Shown: one piece after another, positions 1 to 6,334 of the stretch
Layout of the letters: every line of letters starts with the position of its first letter
How positions within the stretch are numbered: position 1 is the first letter of the stretch
Source of the DNA: Bacillota bacterium
GTDB taxonomy: Bacteria > Bacillota > Clostridia > Oscillospirales > Oscillospiraceae
Assembly (NCBI GenBank): GCA_030535235.1
Contig: JAUNCL010000023.1
Coordinates: 1-34,902, forward strand
DNA length: 34,902 nt
Direction of reading: 5' to 3'
The notes under the pieces: model-generated
What the model saw: only the letters and a program-made list of their open reading frames with translations
What the model was told of the DNA's origin: nothing
Databases searched by the model: none
Program-made: the position numbers and the translations under genes

Positions 1-51
1 TCTGCGCCGAAGATACTTGCCTGGAGACGGGCCGGAAAAATAGGTAACGCC
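1..51 (+). rRNA. rrf: 5S ribosomal RNA, 3' end only
   Basis: The first 51 bases match the 3' part of a clostridial 5S rRNA: a GCGCCGAAGATACTTG segment, then GGAGACGGGCCGG and AATAGGTAACGCC, which are the loop E/helix IV and closing-helix parts of 5S. The 5' half lies outside the window, so an rRNA operon must run in from the left on the + strand. A strong terminator follows within a few bases. The identification comes from recognising conserved 5S segments, not from an alignment. Confidence 0.75.
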
Positions 52-56
52 AACAC

Positions 57-88
57 AAAAAGGACAACCAGTCGGTTGTCCTTTTTTG
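57..88 (+). terminator. Terminator after the 5S rRNA
   Basis: A perfect 13-bp stem (57-69 with 74-86) encloses the loop AGTC and ends in six T residues on the + strand. It ends rRNA operon transcription. Because the outer stem is A5/T5 it could also act on the - strand, where the amidohydrolase stop codon lies only a few bases away. Confidence 0.9.
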
Positions 89-93
89 TTACC

Positions 94-1281
94 TTATTTT
101 GTTGATCCGGCGGCTTCCTCCAGCCAGCGGGTAGCGCAGTGGGCAAAGTAGGCGGGACCATAGCGGAATACCTCCTCGTTAAACCGCACATCGGGGCTGT
201 GCTGCTGGGTGGCCGGCGCATCCGGGAAGCCGGCGGACAGGTAGATATATGCGCCGGGAATCTGCTCTAAGACGCAGGCGAAGTCGTCGGAGGCGGTGGC
301 CTTGATGTCGGGTACGGCAGTCTGACCGGGTACGTCCAGCTCTTCCATAAAGCCGACCAGCTGTTTGGTGATCTGGGGGTTACAGATCAGCGGCGGGACC
401 TGAGCGATCATCTCCACTTGGGCGGTCCCGTGGTAGGTCTCCGCCACATGCTGGGCGACCTCCTTCATTCTCCGTACCAGCAGTTCCCGCTGCTCCGGGG
501 ATTCACTGCGGATGGAGCCCTGGAGTTCGGCGGTTTCCGGGATAATGTTGTAAGCGCTGCCGGCGTTGAAAAGGCCCACCGTCATGACGCTGGCCTGGGT
601 GGAGGTGACCTCCCGGGCCATGATGGCTTCCAGGGCAAGATAGATGTGGACGGCGATGTTGATGGGGTCCACGCTCCGCTCCGGGTAGGCCCCGTGGGAA
701 CCCTTGCCCCGCACTTTGATGGAGAAGCCGTCCACGGAGTTCATCATGGTCCCGGAGGCATTGTAGATGAAAACCGTAGGAGGCATCTGCCCGGAGGAGA
801 CATGGAAGCTGAGGGCCGCATCGGGCTTGGGATCCTCCAGGACCCCATCGGCAATCATGGCCTTGGCGCCCTGGAAGGTCTCCTCCCCGGGCTGGAACAT
901 CAGCTTGACCATGCCGTCCAGAGCGTCCTCGTTCTCCTTCAGCATTTTGGCCGCCGTCAGGAGCTGGGCCGCGTGGCAGTCGTGGCCGCAGGTGTGGGCG
1001 GCGTCACAGGTGCTGGCAAAGGGCAGGCCGCTCTCCTCCCGCATGGGCAGGGCGTCCATATCGCTGCGGAGCAGGATGGTCTTCCCGCCGGTCTTGCCCA
1101 CGGTGGCCACGATGCCGTCGCCGCCGCAGCGCTTGGGGGTGTAGCCCATCTCCGTCAGCTTCTCCCAGATGAAGGCCGAGGTCTGCGGGAGCTCCGTGCT
1201 CAGCTCCGGGTGCTGGTGGAGCCAGCGCCGGTTGGCCACGGTCTCTTCCAATAGCTCGTCTGCGCGTTTCAGATAGTCCAA
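94..1281 (-). CDS. M20-family amidohydrolase (metallo-aminoacylase/carboxypeptidase type)
   Basis: A 395-residue M20D-type zinc hydrolase that cleaves N-acyl or amide bonds of amino acid derivatives, probably in the cytoplasm because no signal peptide is seen. Visible family motifs are LHQHPELS near residue 21, RSDMDALP near 72, HTCGHDCH at 96-103 (likely metal ligands Cys98 and His100) and QPGEET near 130 with the catalytic Glu pair. The length is normal for the family. The best start is TTG at 1281, preceded by AAGGAGG eight bases upstream; the reading frame stays open further upstream but has no better ribosome site and would run antisense to the next gene. The exact substrate (hippurate, indole-acetyl-amino acid, N-acetyl amino acid) cannot be told. 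Confidence 0.88.
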   Translation of the reverse strand: MDYLKRADELLEETVANRRWLHQHPELSTELPQTSAFIWEKLTEMGYTPKRCGGDGIVATVGKTGGKTILLRSDMDALPMREESGLPFASTCDAAHTCGHDCHAAQLLTAAKMLKENEDALDGMVKLMFQPGEETFQGAKAMIADGVLEDPKPDAALSFHVSSGQMPPTVFIYNASGTMMNSVDGFSIKVRGKGSHGAYPERSVDPINIAVHIYLALEAIMAREVTSTQASVMTVGLFNAGSAYNIIPETAELQGSIRSESPEQRELLVRRMKEVAQHVAETYHGTAQVEMIAQVPPLICNPQITKQLVGFMEELDVPGQTAVPDIKATASDDFACVLEQIPGAYIYLSAGFPDAPATQQHSPDVRFNEEVFRYGPAYFAHCATRWLEEAAGSTK

Positions 1282-1312
1282 GGACCATTCCTCCTTTTTC
1301 TGTTGCAAAGTC

Positions 1313-1341
1313 TTGCCATATTGTTGTCCCGATTTTATAAT
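1313..1341 (+). promoter_or_regulatory. Promoter of the split-barrel flavoprotein gene
   Basis: TTGCCA (1313-1318), a 17-base spacer and a consensus TATAAT (1336-1341). Its -10 box lies one base from the -10 box of the oppositely directed promoter at 1343-1371. Confidence 0.65.
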
Positions 1342-1342
1342 G

Positions 1343-1371
1343 AGTATACCACATGGACACAGAAATGAAAA
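1343..1371 (-). promoter_or_regulatory. Promoter of the amidohydrolase gene
   Basis: On the - strand an extended -10, TGTGGTATACT, has its TATACT at 1343-1348; the -35 (TTTTCA, 17 bases further up) is weak, as is usual for TGn-type promoters. It faces the promoter at 1313-1341. Confidence 0.55.
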
Positions 1372-1398
1372 CAACTGTGGATCATAGGAGGGATTTGG

Positions 1399-1875
1399 AT
1401 GGAAATGAGAAGAAAAGATCTGGCCGTTACTGCGCCGGAGGAAATTGATGCCATCATCAACCGCTGCGACTGCATCCGTTTGGCTTTTGCCGACGGAACC
1501 CACCCCTACATTGTGCCCTTGAACTTCGGCTTCGTTCACCGTGACGGGGTGCGGAAGTTCTACTTCCACAGCGCCGCCGCCGGACGGAAGGTAGACCTGT
1601 GCCGCAGCCTGGGCTATGCGGGTTTTGAGATGGACGTCAATCGACGGGTGAAGCCCAACCCGAAGGCCTGCGATTTCTCCATGGCCTATCAGTGCGTCAT
1701 CGGCGAGGGGACCATTGAGGAGCTCACCAGCCCTGGGGAAAAGATCGCCGGCCTGGGGGCCATCATGGGGCAGCTCACCGGTCGGGAGGACTGGGAGTTC
1801 CCGGAAAGCGTGCTGGCCAAGACCTGCGTGTTCTGCCTGACGGTGACCGAGATCAGCGGACGGGAACACGGATAA
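1399..1875 (+). CDS. Pyridoxamine 5'-phosphate oxidase family protein (FMN-binding split barrel, NimA-like)
   Basis: A 158-residue protein of the PNPOx-like split-barrel fold, close in pattern to the nitroimidazole-resistance/NimA group. The N-terminal MRRKDLAVTAPEEID segment, then IRLAFADGTHPYIVPLNFGF and KFYFHSAAAGRKVDL, follow the flavin-barrel beta-strand order; the later F-E-M-D-V strand and the GEGTIEEL turn are also typical. Such proteins bind FMN or F420/haem and reduce small molecules; the substrate is unknown. The ATG at 1399 follows TAGGAGGG at a good distance; a second in-frame ATG at 1405 is possible. It is a single gene between its own promoter and a bidirectional hairpin. Confidence 0.85.
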   Translation: MEMRRKDLAVTAPEEIDAIINRCDCIRLAFADGTHPYIVPLNFGFVHRDGVRKFYFHSAAAGRKVDLCRSLGYAGFEMDVNRRVKPNPKACDFSMAYQCVIGEGTIEELTSPGEKIAGLGAIMGQLTGREDWEFPESVLAKTCVFCLTVTEISGREHG

Positions 1876-1883
1876 ACGACGAA

Positions 1884-1916
1884 AAGCCCGGGACCTTTGG
1901 CAGAGGTTCCGGGCTT
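1884..1916 (-). terminator. Bidirectional terminator between convergent genes
   Basis: A 12-bp stem (1884-1895 with 1905-1916, one G-U pair) around a 9-base loop. The T-run is better on the - strand (TTTT), so it mainly ends the padR-yjdF transcript, but it also sits 9 bases after the stop codon of the rightward gene. Confidence 0.7.
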
Positions 1917-1931
1917 CTGTCTATGTGGGGA

Positions 1932-2345
1932 CTATTTCCCCCGGTGCTTTGCTTTTTTCTTCTCCTGGCGGAAGGCGTACTTACGGGCCTCCTCGGCCTC
2001 CTTTTCCTCTCGGCTGCGGGTCTTGCGGACCTGCTTATTTGCCTCCCGCTGGAGTTGGAGGGCTTGCTGGGCCTTGGTGCCGGTGGGGCCGGAGGAGAGG
2101 GAGCGGCGGATCTCCCGCTGGATCCGCTTTGGATTTTTTCGCTGGGGGTCTTCCCGGGCGGCCTCCAGGCCGGGGCTGAAGGGGAGCTGCCGCCAGTGCT
2201 TGAGGAGAAAGTCGTACACCTCATAGTCTTTGGGCTCCGGGCCGAAGACCACACGGCAGACGGTGTAGCGGCCCTCCTCCGTGCGCTCGTACAGGCCCAC
2301 CCAGAAGGGGTCCTCAAAGAAGACGGTGAGGGTGCTGGCGTCCAT
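1932..2345 (-). CDS. yjdF: YjdF family protein (DUF2992)
   Basis: A 137-residue protein of the YjdF/DUF2992 family: an N-terminal region with LTVFFEDPFWVGLYER and EVYDFLL, followed by a very basic, Lys/Arg/Gln/Glu-rich helical tail (about residues 70-137) rich in KxxxQ and REEKEAEEARK patterns. The molecular function of the family is unknown; in Bacillus it is the target of the azaaromatic-sensing yjdF riboswitch. Here it is the second gene of a padR-yjdF operon: the ATG at 2345 is two bases after the padR stop, and its GAGGGGGG ribosome site lies inside the end of padR, so the two are probably translationally coupled. No riboswitch can fit before it. Confidence 0.82.
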   Translation of the reverse strand: MDASTLTVFFEDPFWVGLYERTEEGRYTVCRVVFGPEPKDYEVYDFLLKHWRQLPFSPGLEAAREDPQRKNPKRIQREIRRSLSSGPTGTKAQQALQLQREANKQVRKTRSREEKEAEEARKYAFRQEKKKAKHRGK

Positions 2346-2347
2346 GG

Positions 2348-2875
2348 TCAGCCCCCCTCGGTAAATTGGGCCTCGAAGGCCTCCAGCCATTGAAGGAGGG
2401 CTTCGTAGAGCCGGGCCTGCTGATCAAAAACGGTTCGGCCCACCAGGGGGATCTGGGCGTACTCAGCGGCGTATTGGGCAGTGATCTGAAGGCCATCCCG
2501 GAGACTCTCACGCAGCCGGTGGATCAGGGGGCGGGCCTCCTCCGGGGGCAGCTTGTTGAGATTGGTGATGACCACGTTGAAATCGAACTGCAGTGGGACC
2601 GGCTGGCCGGCGTAATGGTCCATCAGCTGGTAGAAATGGGCCCGCCCCGCCGGGGTGATGGAGTAGACAGCCTTTTCGGCAAAGCGCTCCCCCTTGACCA
2701 GGGTGCTGTCCAGATCGCCCTTCTCCCTGAGCTGAAGGACCTTTTTGTAGACCGACGGCACGCTGATCCGGGTCCAGCGGGGGAAGTGGTGGGATTCCAC
2801 ATCCTTTTGGATGTCGTAGGCGCTTTTGGGCCCCTCCATGAGGATGCCCAGGATGACCAGATCAATGGATGACAT
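2348..2875 (-). CDS. PadR family transcriptional regulator
   Basis: A 175-residue PadR-type repressor. Residues 1-90 form the winged helix with the usual start SSIDLVILGILMEGPKSAYDIQK, the recognition segment WTRISVPSVYKKVLQLREKG, and the wing ending KAVYSITPAGRAHF. A C-terminal helical half (about 100-175, the Vir_act_alpha_C type) is used for dimerisation. PadR proteins respond to phenolics, drugs or cell-envelope stress; the ligand here is unknown. The ATG at 2875 follows AAAGGAGG. It is the first gene of the padR-yjdF operon and has a palindrome inside its own promoter, which points to autorepression. Confidence 0.9.
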   Translation of the reverse strand: MSSIDLVILGILMEGPKSAYDIQKDVESHHFPRWTRISVPSVYKKVLQLREKGDLDSTLVKGERFAEKAVYSITPAGRAHFYQLMDHYAGQPVPLQFDFNVVITNLNKLPPEEARPLIHRLRESLRDGLQITAQYAAEYAQIPLVGRTVFDQQARLYEALLQWLEAFEAQFTEGG

Positions 2876-2899
2876 GTCGCACCTCCTTTGCTATCTACT

Positions 2900-2928
2900 A
2901 TATTACTATAAAGTATAGTGAAAAGCAA
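2900..2928 (-). promoter_or_regulatory. padR promoter with embedded palindromic operator
   Basis: TTGCTT (2923-2928), a 17-base spacer and TAATAT (2900-2905). A perfect inverted repeat ACTATA-AAG-TATAGT (2905-2919) fills the space between the two boxes, the position expected for an autorepressor site. Binding by this PadR is inferred. Confidence 0.6.
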
Positions 2929-2929
2929 G

Positions 2930-2959
2930 AAAAAAGCGGCATGACCGAGGTCATGCCGC
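2930..2959 (-). terminator. Terminator after the VOC gene
   Basis: A perfect 11-bp GC-rich stem (2936-2946 with 2949-2959) followed on the - strand by six T residues. It separates the VOC gene from the padR promoter immediately downstream. Confidence 0.88.
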
Positions 2960-2978
2960 CGAAAAGGGGAGGAAGTGG

Positions 2979-3341
2979 TCATCCCAACTGCTTCACCAGT
3001 TGGACGGTGTAGCCGTCGGGGTCTTTGAGAAAGTGGAAGACCAGGTTGGGGTTGGGAGATCTGGGCGGGGAGACCTCCAGGCCCTGGGCCCGGATCTTGG
3101 CCAAAAGCCCGTCCATGTCCTCCGGGGCCAGGCCTAGGGAGAGACCCTGACCGGGGACTTCCGGCAGGGGGCCGGGGACACACAGCAGCTCCAGCTTGGT
3201 GCCCTGGGGGTCGCCCAGCATGGCGATCTCGTTGCCGGTCCCGTGGAACCGCTCACAGAGGGGCAGGCCCAGCAGGTCGTGGTAGAAGGCCAGGCTGCGG
3301 TCCAGGTCGCTGACCTGGATGGTGGTCCAGACGAACGTCAT
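2979..3341 (-). CDS. VOC / glyoxalase superfamily protein
   Basis: A 120-residue single-module vicinal-oxygen-chelate protein. It shows the paired beta-alpha-beta repeats: WTTIQVSDLDRSLAFYHDLLGLPL at the start, KLELLC in the middle, then LVFHFLKDPDGYTVQLVKQ at the end, whose FLKDPDG segment is the signature of glyoxalase/bleomycin-resistance proteins. The first metal position is not His (TTIQV), so it is not a standard glyoxalase I. The substrate is unknown. The ATG at 3341 follows AAAGGAG. It has its own likely promoter (3384-3412) and terminator, so it is probably expressed apart from spoIIR upstream. Confidence 0.85.
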   Translation of the reverse strand: MTFVWTTIQVSDLDRSLAFYHDLLGLPLCERFHGTGNEIAMLGDPQGTKLELLCVPGPLPEVPGQGLSLGLAPEDMDGLLAKIRAQGLEVSPPRSPNPNLVFHFLKDPDGYTVQLVKQLG

Positions 3342-3383
3342 AACAGAATACTCCTTTCTTGGTCCGTGGTTTCTTCTGCTTTG

Positions 3384-3412
3384 AGAGTACCACAGACCGG
3401 CCCGGGATGCAA
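3384..3412 (-). promoter_or_regulatory. Promoter of the VOC gene
   Basis: TTGCAT (3407-3412), a 17-base spacer and TACTCT (3384-3389) preceded by TGTGG, an extended -10. It lies in the 78-base gap after spoIIR. Confidence 0.5.
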
Positions 3413-3419
3413 GAGGGGA

Positions 3420-4052
3420 TCAGAGATGACCAGTGAGCCAGCCCTTGCAGGTCCCCCACCACTCCAGGGTCTTGAACTGGAAGACGTAGGGCTGGGATTC
3501 CTCGGTGATGAGGGCGTAGTCCCGGCCAGAGAGACCAGCGGCCTGAACGGACTCTTCGGTGACTGCCGGCAGGCAGAGGGCAGGGAAGACCACACACCAC
3601 CAGTTTTTCCCCTCCCCGGAACCGATGACCACCCGGAGGGCCTGGTAGGTCCCGGCGGGGAGGGCACCTCCCTGGTACTGCCGGGTGGGGAACCATTCGT
3701 CCTCCAGGCTGACCTTGACCGAATAGGGATAGCCCGCCTGGAAGACGGTCTCCGCGGCGGTTTGGCCCAGGCCGGTCAGATTCTCCCGGAGGATGGAAGC
3801 GGCCTCCTGAGCGCTTTCCCGGCCGGAGAGGAGGGTGTCCGTCTCTGCCAGAACGGCGTCCCGGACCTGGAGCTTTAAGGCCTGGTCGGCATCGGAATCG
3901 GAGTTGGCCACCACATGGAGTCGGATGACCTTGTCCGCCAGTTTCTCCTGCTGGGCCTCCGCCCAGAGGGCTGTGCAGATCAGCAGGGCGCAGAGGATGG
4001 GAAGGACTCGCCGCCAGGGGAAAACGCGCAAAGGGTTATGTAATCCAGTCAT
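3420..4052 (-). CDS. spoIIR: Stage II sporulation protein R
   Basis: A 210-residue SpoIIR, the forespore-made signal that crosses to the mother-cell side and triggers SpoIIGA to process pro-sigma-E. A membrane/signal segment (about residues 13-31, RVLPILCALLICTALWAEAQ) is followed by the family block KVIRLHVVANSDSDADQALK near 41 and VRDAVLAE. The C-terminal half with YPYSVKVSLEDEWFPTR and WWCVVFPALCLP is also characteristic. The length is normal. The ATG at 4052 is the only sensible start, but it comes directly after the T-run of a long hairpin and has no AGGAGG-like site; an in-frame GTG at 4061 lies within that stem. I saw no convincing sigma-F promoter in the short gap. Confidence 0.92.
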   Translation of the reverse strand: MTGLHNPLRVFPWRRVLPILCALLICTALWAEAQQEKLADKVIRLHVVANSDSDADQALKLQVRDAVLAETDTLLSGRESAQEAASILRENLTGLGQTAAETVFQAGYPYSVKVSLEDEWFPTRQYQGGALPAGTYQALRVVIGSGEGKNWWCVVFPALCLPAVTEESVQAAGLSGRDYALITEESQPYVFQFKTLEWWGTCKGWLTGHL

Positions 4053-4104
4053 AAAAAACACCGTCCGCTTTCGTAGGATAGCGAAAGTATGGACGGTGTT
4101 TTTT
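4053..4104 (-). terminator. Long hairpin between ispE and spoIIR
   Basis: A 14-bp perfect outer stem (4053-4066 with 4091-4104, ending A6/T6) plus a 6-bp inner stem (4068-4073 with 4082-4087) around an 8-base loop. On the - strand it looks like a strong intrinsic terminator four bases after the ispE stop, and the spoIIR ATG follows the T-run with no gap. Confidence 0.85.
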
Positions 4105-4108
4105 GGGT

Positions 4109-4969
4109 TTAAACAGGTTGGGTCAGGAAAACTTCCGTGTAGTTCTCCCGGAGCTGCTGAAAGGCCTCCCTTGCCAGGTCCTCCCGGGCAAAGAGACCCA
4201 GGACGGTGGGGCCGCTGCCGCTCATGGCGGTGCCCAGGGCGCCGGCCTGGAGGAGGGCATTTTTGATGGCCTCGATCTCCCGGTGCTGGTGGGGATTCAG
4301 CACCCCCTCAAAGACGTTGAACATCCGCCGTCCCACGCCCACCAGATCACCCTTCTCCAGGGCGGTCAGCATCCCCTTGGTGTCGGGGTGCAGGCGGCCT
4401 TTCTTCCTGTCCCAGGCCCGGAAGAGGGTGGGGGTGGAGATGGAGAAGGCGGGCTTGCACAGGATGATGTGGCAGGGAGGGAGAGGGGGCAGGGGGGTGA
4501 GACACTCGCCCCGGCCCCTGGCCAGGGCGGTGCCGCCCAGGACGCAGTAGGGGACGTCAGAGCCCACCTCCTGGCCGATCTCGGCGAGAGCCTCCCGGGA
4601 GAGTCTGGCTCCAGTCAGGTCGTTGAGACCCCGGAGGACGGCGGCGGCGTCGCTGCTGCCCCCGGCGGTGCCGGCGCAGACGGGGATGTTCTTCCGTATG
4701 CCGATGTGGAGGTCCTGCCAGGTCTGGCCCGTGGCCTTGCGGAAGGCCAGGGCGGCGGCCACCGCCAGGTTCCCCTTGTCGTTGGGCAGGAACCGGAGTC
4801 CGGCCTCCGCCCGGATCCCGCCGGGGGAGCCCAGATTCAGGGTGATCTCATCGCAGAGGGAGACCGACTGCATGACCATGTCCATCTCGTGGTAGCCGTC
4901 GGGACGGGCGCCCAGAATGTCCAGGGTTAGGTTGATCTTGGCCGGGGCCTGGAGGGTGAGAGAATCCAT
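4109..4969 (-). CDS. ispE: 4-diphosphocytidyl-2-C-methyl-D-erythritol kinase
   Basis: A 286-residue GHMP kinase that phosphorylates CDP-methylerythritol in the MEP route to isoprenoid precursors, in the cytoplasm. Motifs in order: APAKINLTL (residues 8-16, with the substrate-binding Lys), RPDGYHEMDMVMQSV near 22, the ATP loop IPVCAGTAGGSSDAAA near 102 and the C-terminal AMSGSGPTVLGLF loop. The length is normal. The ATG at 4969 follows GGAGG at five bases; an in-frame TTG 12 bases earlier overlaps that site and is less likely. It is last in the leftward hemW-apgM-DUF1015-ispE run, 38 bases after DUF1015, and is followed by a strong hairpin. Confidence 0.95.
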   Translation of the reverse strand: MDSLTLQAPAKINLTLDILGARPDGYHEMDMVMQSVSLCDEITLNLGSPGGIRAEAGLRFLPNDKGNLAVAAALAFRKATGQTWQDLHIGIRKNIPVCAGTAGGSSDAAAVLRGLNDLTGARLSREALAEIGQEVGSDVPYCVLGGTALARGRGECLTPLPPLPPCHIILCKPAFSISTPTLFRAWDRKKGRLHPDTKGMLTALEKGDLVGVGRRMFNVFEGVLNPHQHREIEAIKNALLQAGALGTAMSGSGPTVLGLFAREDLAREAFQQLRENYTEVFLTQPV

Positions 4970-5007
4970 GCTGTCCTCCAATCATAAACGTTTGTCACCG
5001 GGAAAAA

Positions 5008-6276
5008 TTATTTGATCTTGCGGGACTCCAGATAGAAGCGCTTGTCGTGGGCCTCGCCCATGGAGAAGGTCTTCCGGGGCAGGGCGCCGTCGAAGATGAC
5101 GGTGGGGAAGAGCTGATCCTTGCCCATGGCGGGGAGGATGAAGCCGATGGCGTTGTCCCGGTTGGCCAGCTCGGCGGTGACGTCCTCGCCGTGGATATAG
5201 TCGATCTTGCCGCCGTTCTCCTTCAGATAGGTGTCCAGGAAGGACTGCAGGGTGCCGACCTCCAGCTGGGCGGTGGGGTTGGGAACGGTGATCACGCCGG
5301 ACTCGCCCTTCATGGTGTACTTGATCTGGTGGCCCTCGCCCTCGCCGTAGTGGGCGCCGGGGTAGGCGGCCAGGAAGTCGGCCAGCAGCTTCTTGGGATC
5401 CACGTCCACCAGGACACGGTGGATGGCCTCGAACTCCAGGGAGTCATCGTGGAGGTTGGTCAGCTCGATGAGGGCGTAGCGGGCGGGATGGTTCTCCCGC
5501 TCCGCCTCGCTGAGGGTGGGCTTCAGTTCCTCCCAGCAGGCCTTGGCGGTGGCCAGGGAGTGGTTGCCGTCGCCCATGGCGAAGGTCAGGACGGGGTAGC
5601 CCTCGGCGTGGTAGAACTTGGCGAAGCGGTCGGGATCGGCCAGGACGCTCATCTTGTCGATGACCTCCTGGGCCTGCTGGTCGTCCAGCAGCCAGCCCTC
5701 GATCTGGCCGCCCCGCTCCATGAGGGTGGTCTTGTAGACCATGGACATGTTCTTCTTCTGGTCGTGGAGGGGCTCGATGATGTTCTTGTCGGGGTCGTCG
5801 ATCAGGACCATGATGTGGGGCAGCTCGATGGGAGCGTTGCGGCGGACCCGCATACGGGGAGGAATACGCTCCAGAACGGTGCCCTCGGTGGCACGGACGG
5901 GGGTGCCGGAGCCCTTGGAGTAGTCATACTGCTCCAGGTCCAGCTTGCCGATGAGGCCGTAGCGGACTTTGCCGTTGTCCAGTTTGCGCTCGATATACAG
6001 CAGGGCGTTCTTCAGGGTGCGCAGGCGGTCCTCTGCCAGGTACTTGGCCATGGTCTCGTTGATCTTCTGAATCTCCTCCTCCACGTTGTCGCTCTCCAGC
6101 TTGCTCTCAGGCAGGATCAGGCGCAGGGTGGAGGGGGCGTCGCCCACATACTTGTCCACTCTCTCCCAGTACTCAGGCTGAGAGGTGTACTGGTCGCAGG
6201 CTACCACGGCCCACTTGGTCAGGCCGCAATCAGCGGGCAGCAGGATGTCTGCCGGGGAAAATGCGATCTTGTTCAT
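5008..6276 (-). CDS. DUF1015 family protein
   Basis: A 422-residue member of the DUF1015 family. It shows the typical opening (FSPADILLPADCGLTKWAVVACDQYTS is spread over residues 6-33), an invariant YGLIGKLDLEQYDYSKGS region near 107-123 and the signature GDGNHSLATAK near 235. The biochemical function is not established; in many Clostridia members sit beside serine-biosynthesis genes, and here the neighbour upstream is an ApgM-type phosphomutase. No signal peptide or membrane segment is seen. The ATG at 6276 follows GGAGG at seven bases. The gap to the upstream gene is 58 bases, so co-transcription is likely. Confidence 0.88.
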   Translation of the reverse strand: MNKIAFSPADILLPADCGLTKWAVVACDQYTSQPEYWERVDKYVGDAPSTLRLILPESKLESDNVEEEIQKINETMAKYLAEDRLRTLKNALLYIERKLDNGKVRYGLIGKLDLEQYDYSKGSGTPVRATEGTVLERIPPRMRVRRNAPIELPHIMVLIDDPDKNIIEPLHDQKKNMSMVYKTTLMERGGQIEGWLLDDQQAQEVIDKMSVLADPDRFAKFYHAEGYPVLTFAMGDGNHSLATAKACWEELKPTLSEAERENHPARYALIELTNLHDDSLEFEAIHRVLVDVDPKKLLADFLAAYPGAHYGEGEGHQIKYTMKGESGVITVPNPTAQLEVGTLQSFLDTYLKENGGKIDYIHGEDVTAELANRDNAIGFILPAMGKDQLFPTVIFDGALPRKTFSMGEAHDKRFYLESRKIK

Positions 6277-6334
6277 TGTGTTGTTCCTCCATACTCTCGG
6301 TTTTGGTGTTGCAGCTGCAGGGTTTTATTTTGAA

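Noticed and set aside
1282-1869. N-terminal extension of the M20 amidohydrolase frame by about 196 codons.
   Set aside because: It is antisense to the split-barrel gene and crosses both promoters; the TTG at 1281 with AAGGAGG starts exactly where the family begins.
2881-2935. yjdF-type riboswitch upstream of the padR-yjdF operon.
   Set aside because: There are too few bases between the promoter and the padR start codon, and none before yjdF.
6310-6319. Palindrome TGCAGCTGCA before the DUF1015 gene.
   Set aside because: Short, and palindromes of this kind arise by chance in GC-rich DNA; no promoter boxes sit around it.
5047-6333. A 428-codon open frame opposite DUF1015.
   Set aside because: Antisense; rich in Val, Gly, Leu and His with no domain pattern, whereas the opposite strand is a clear family member with a ribosome site.
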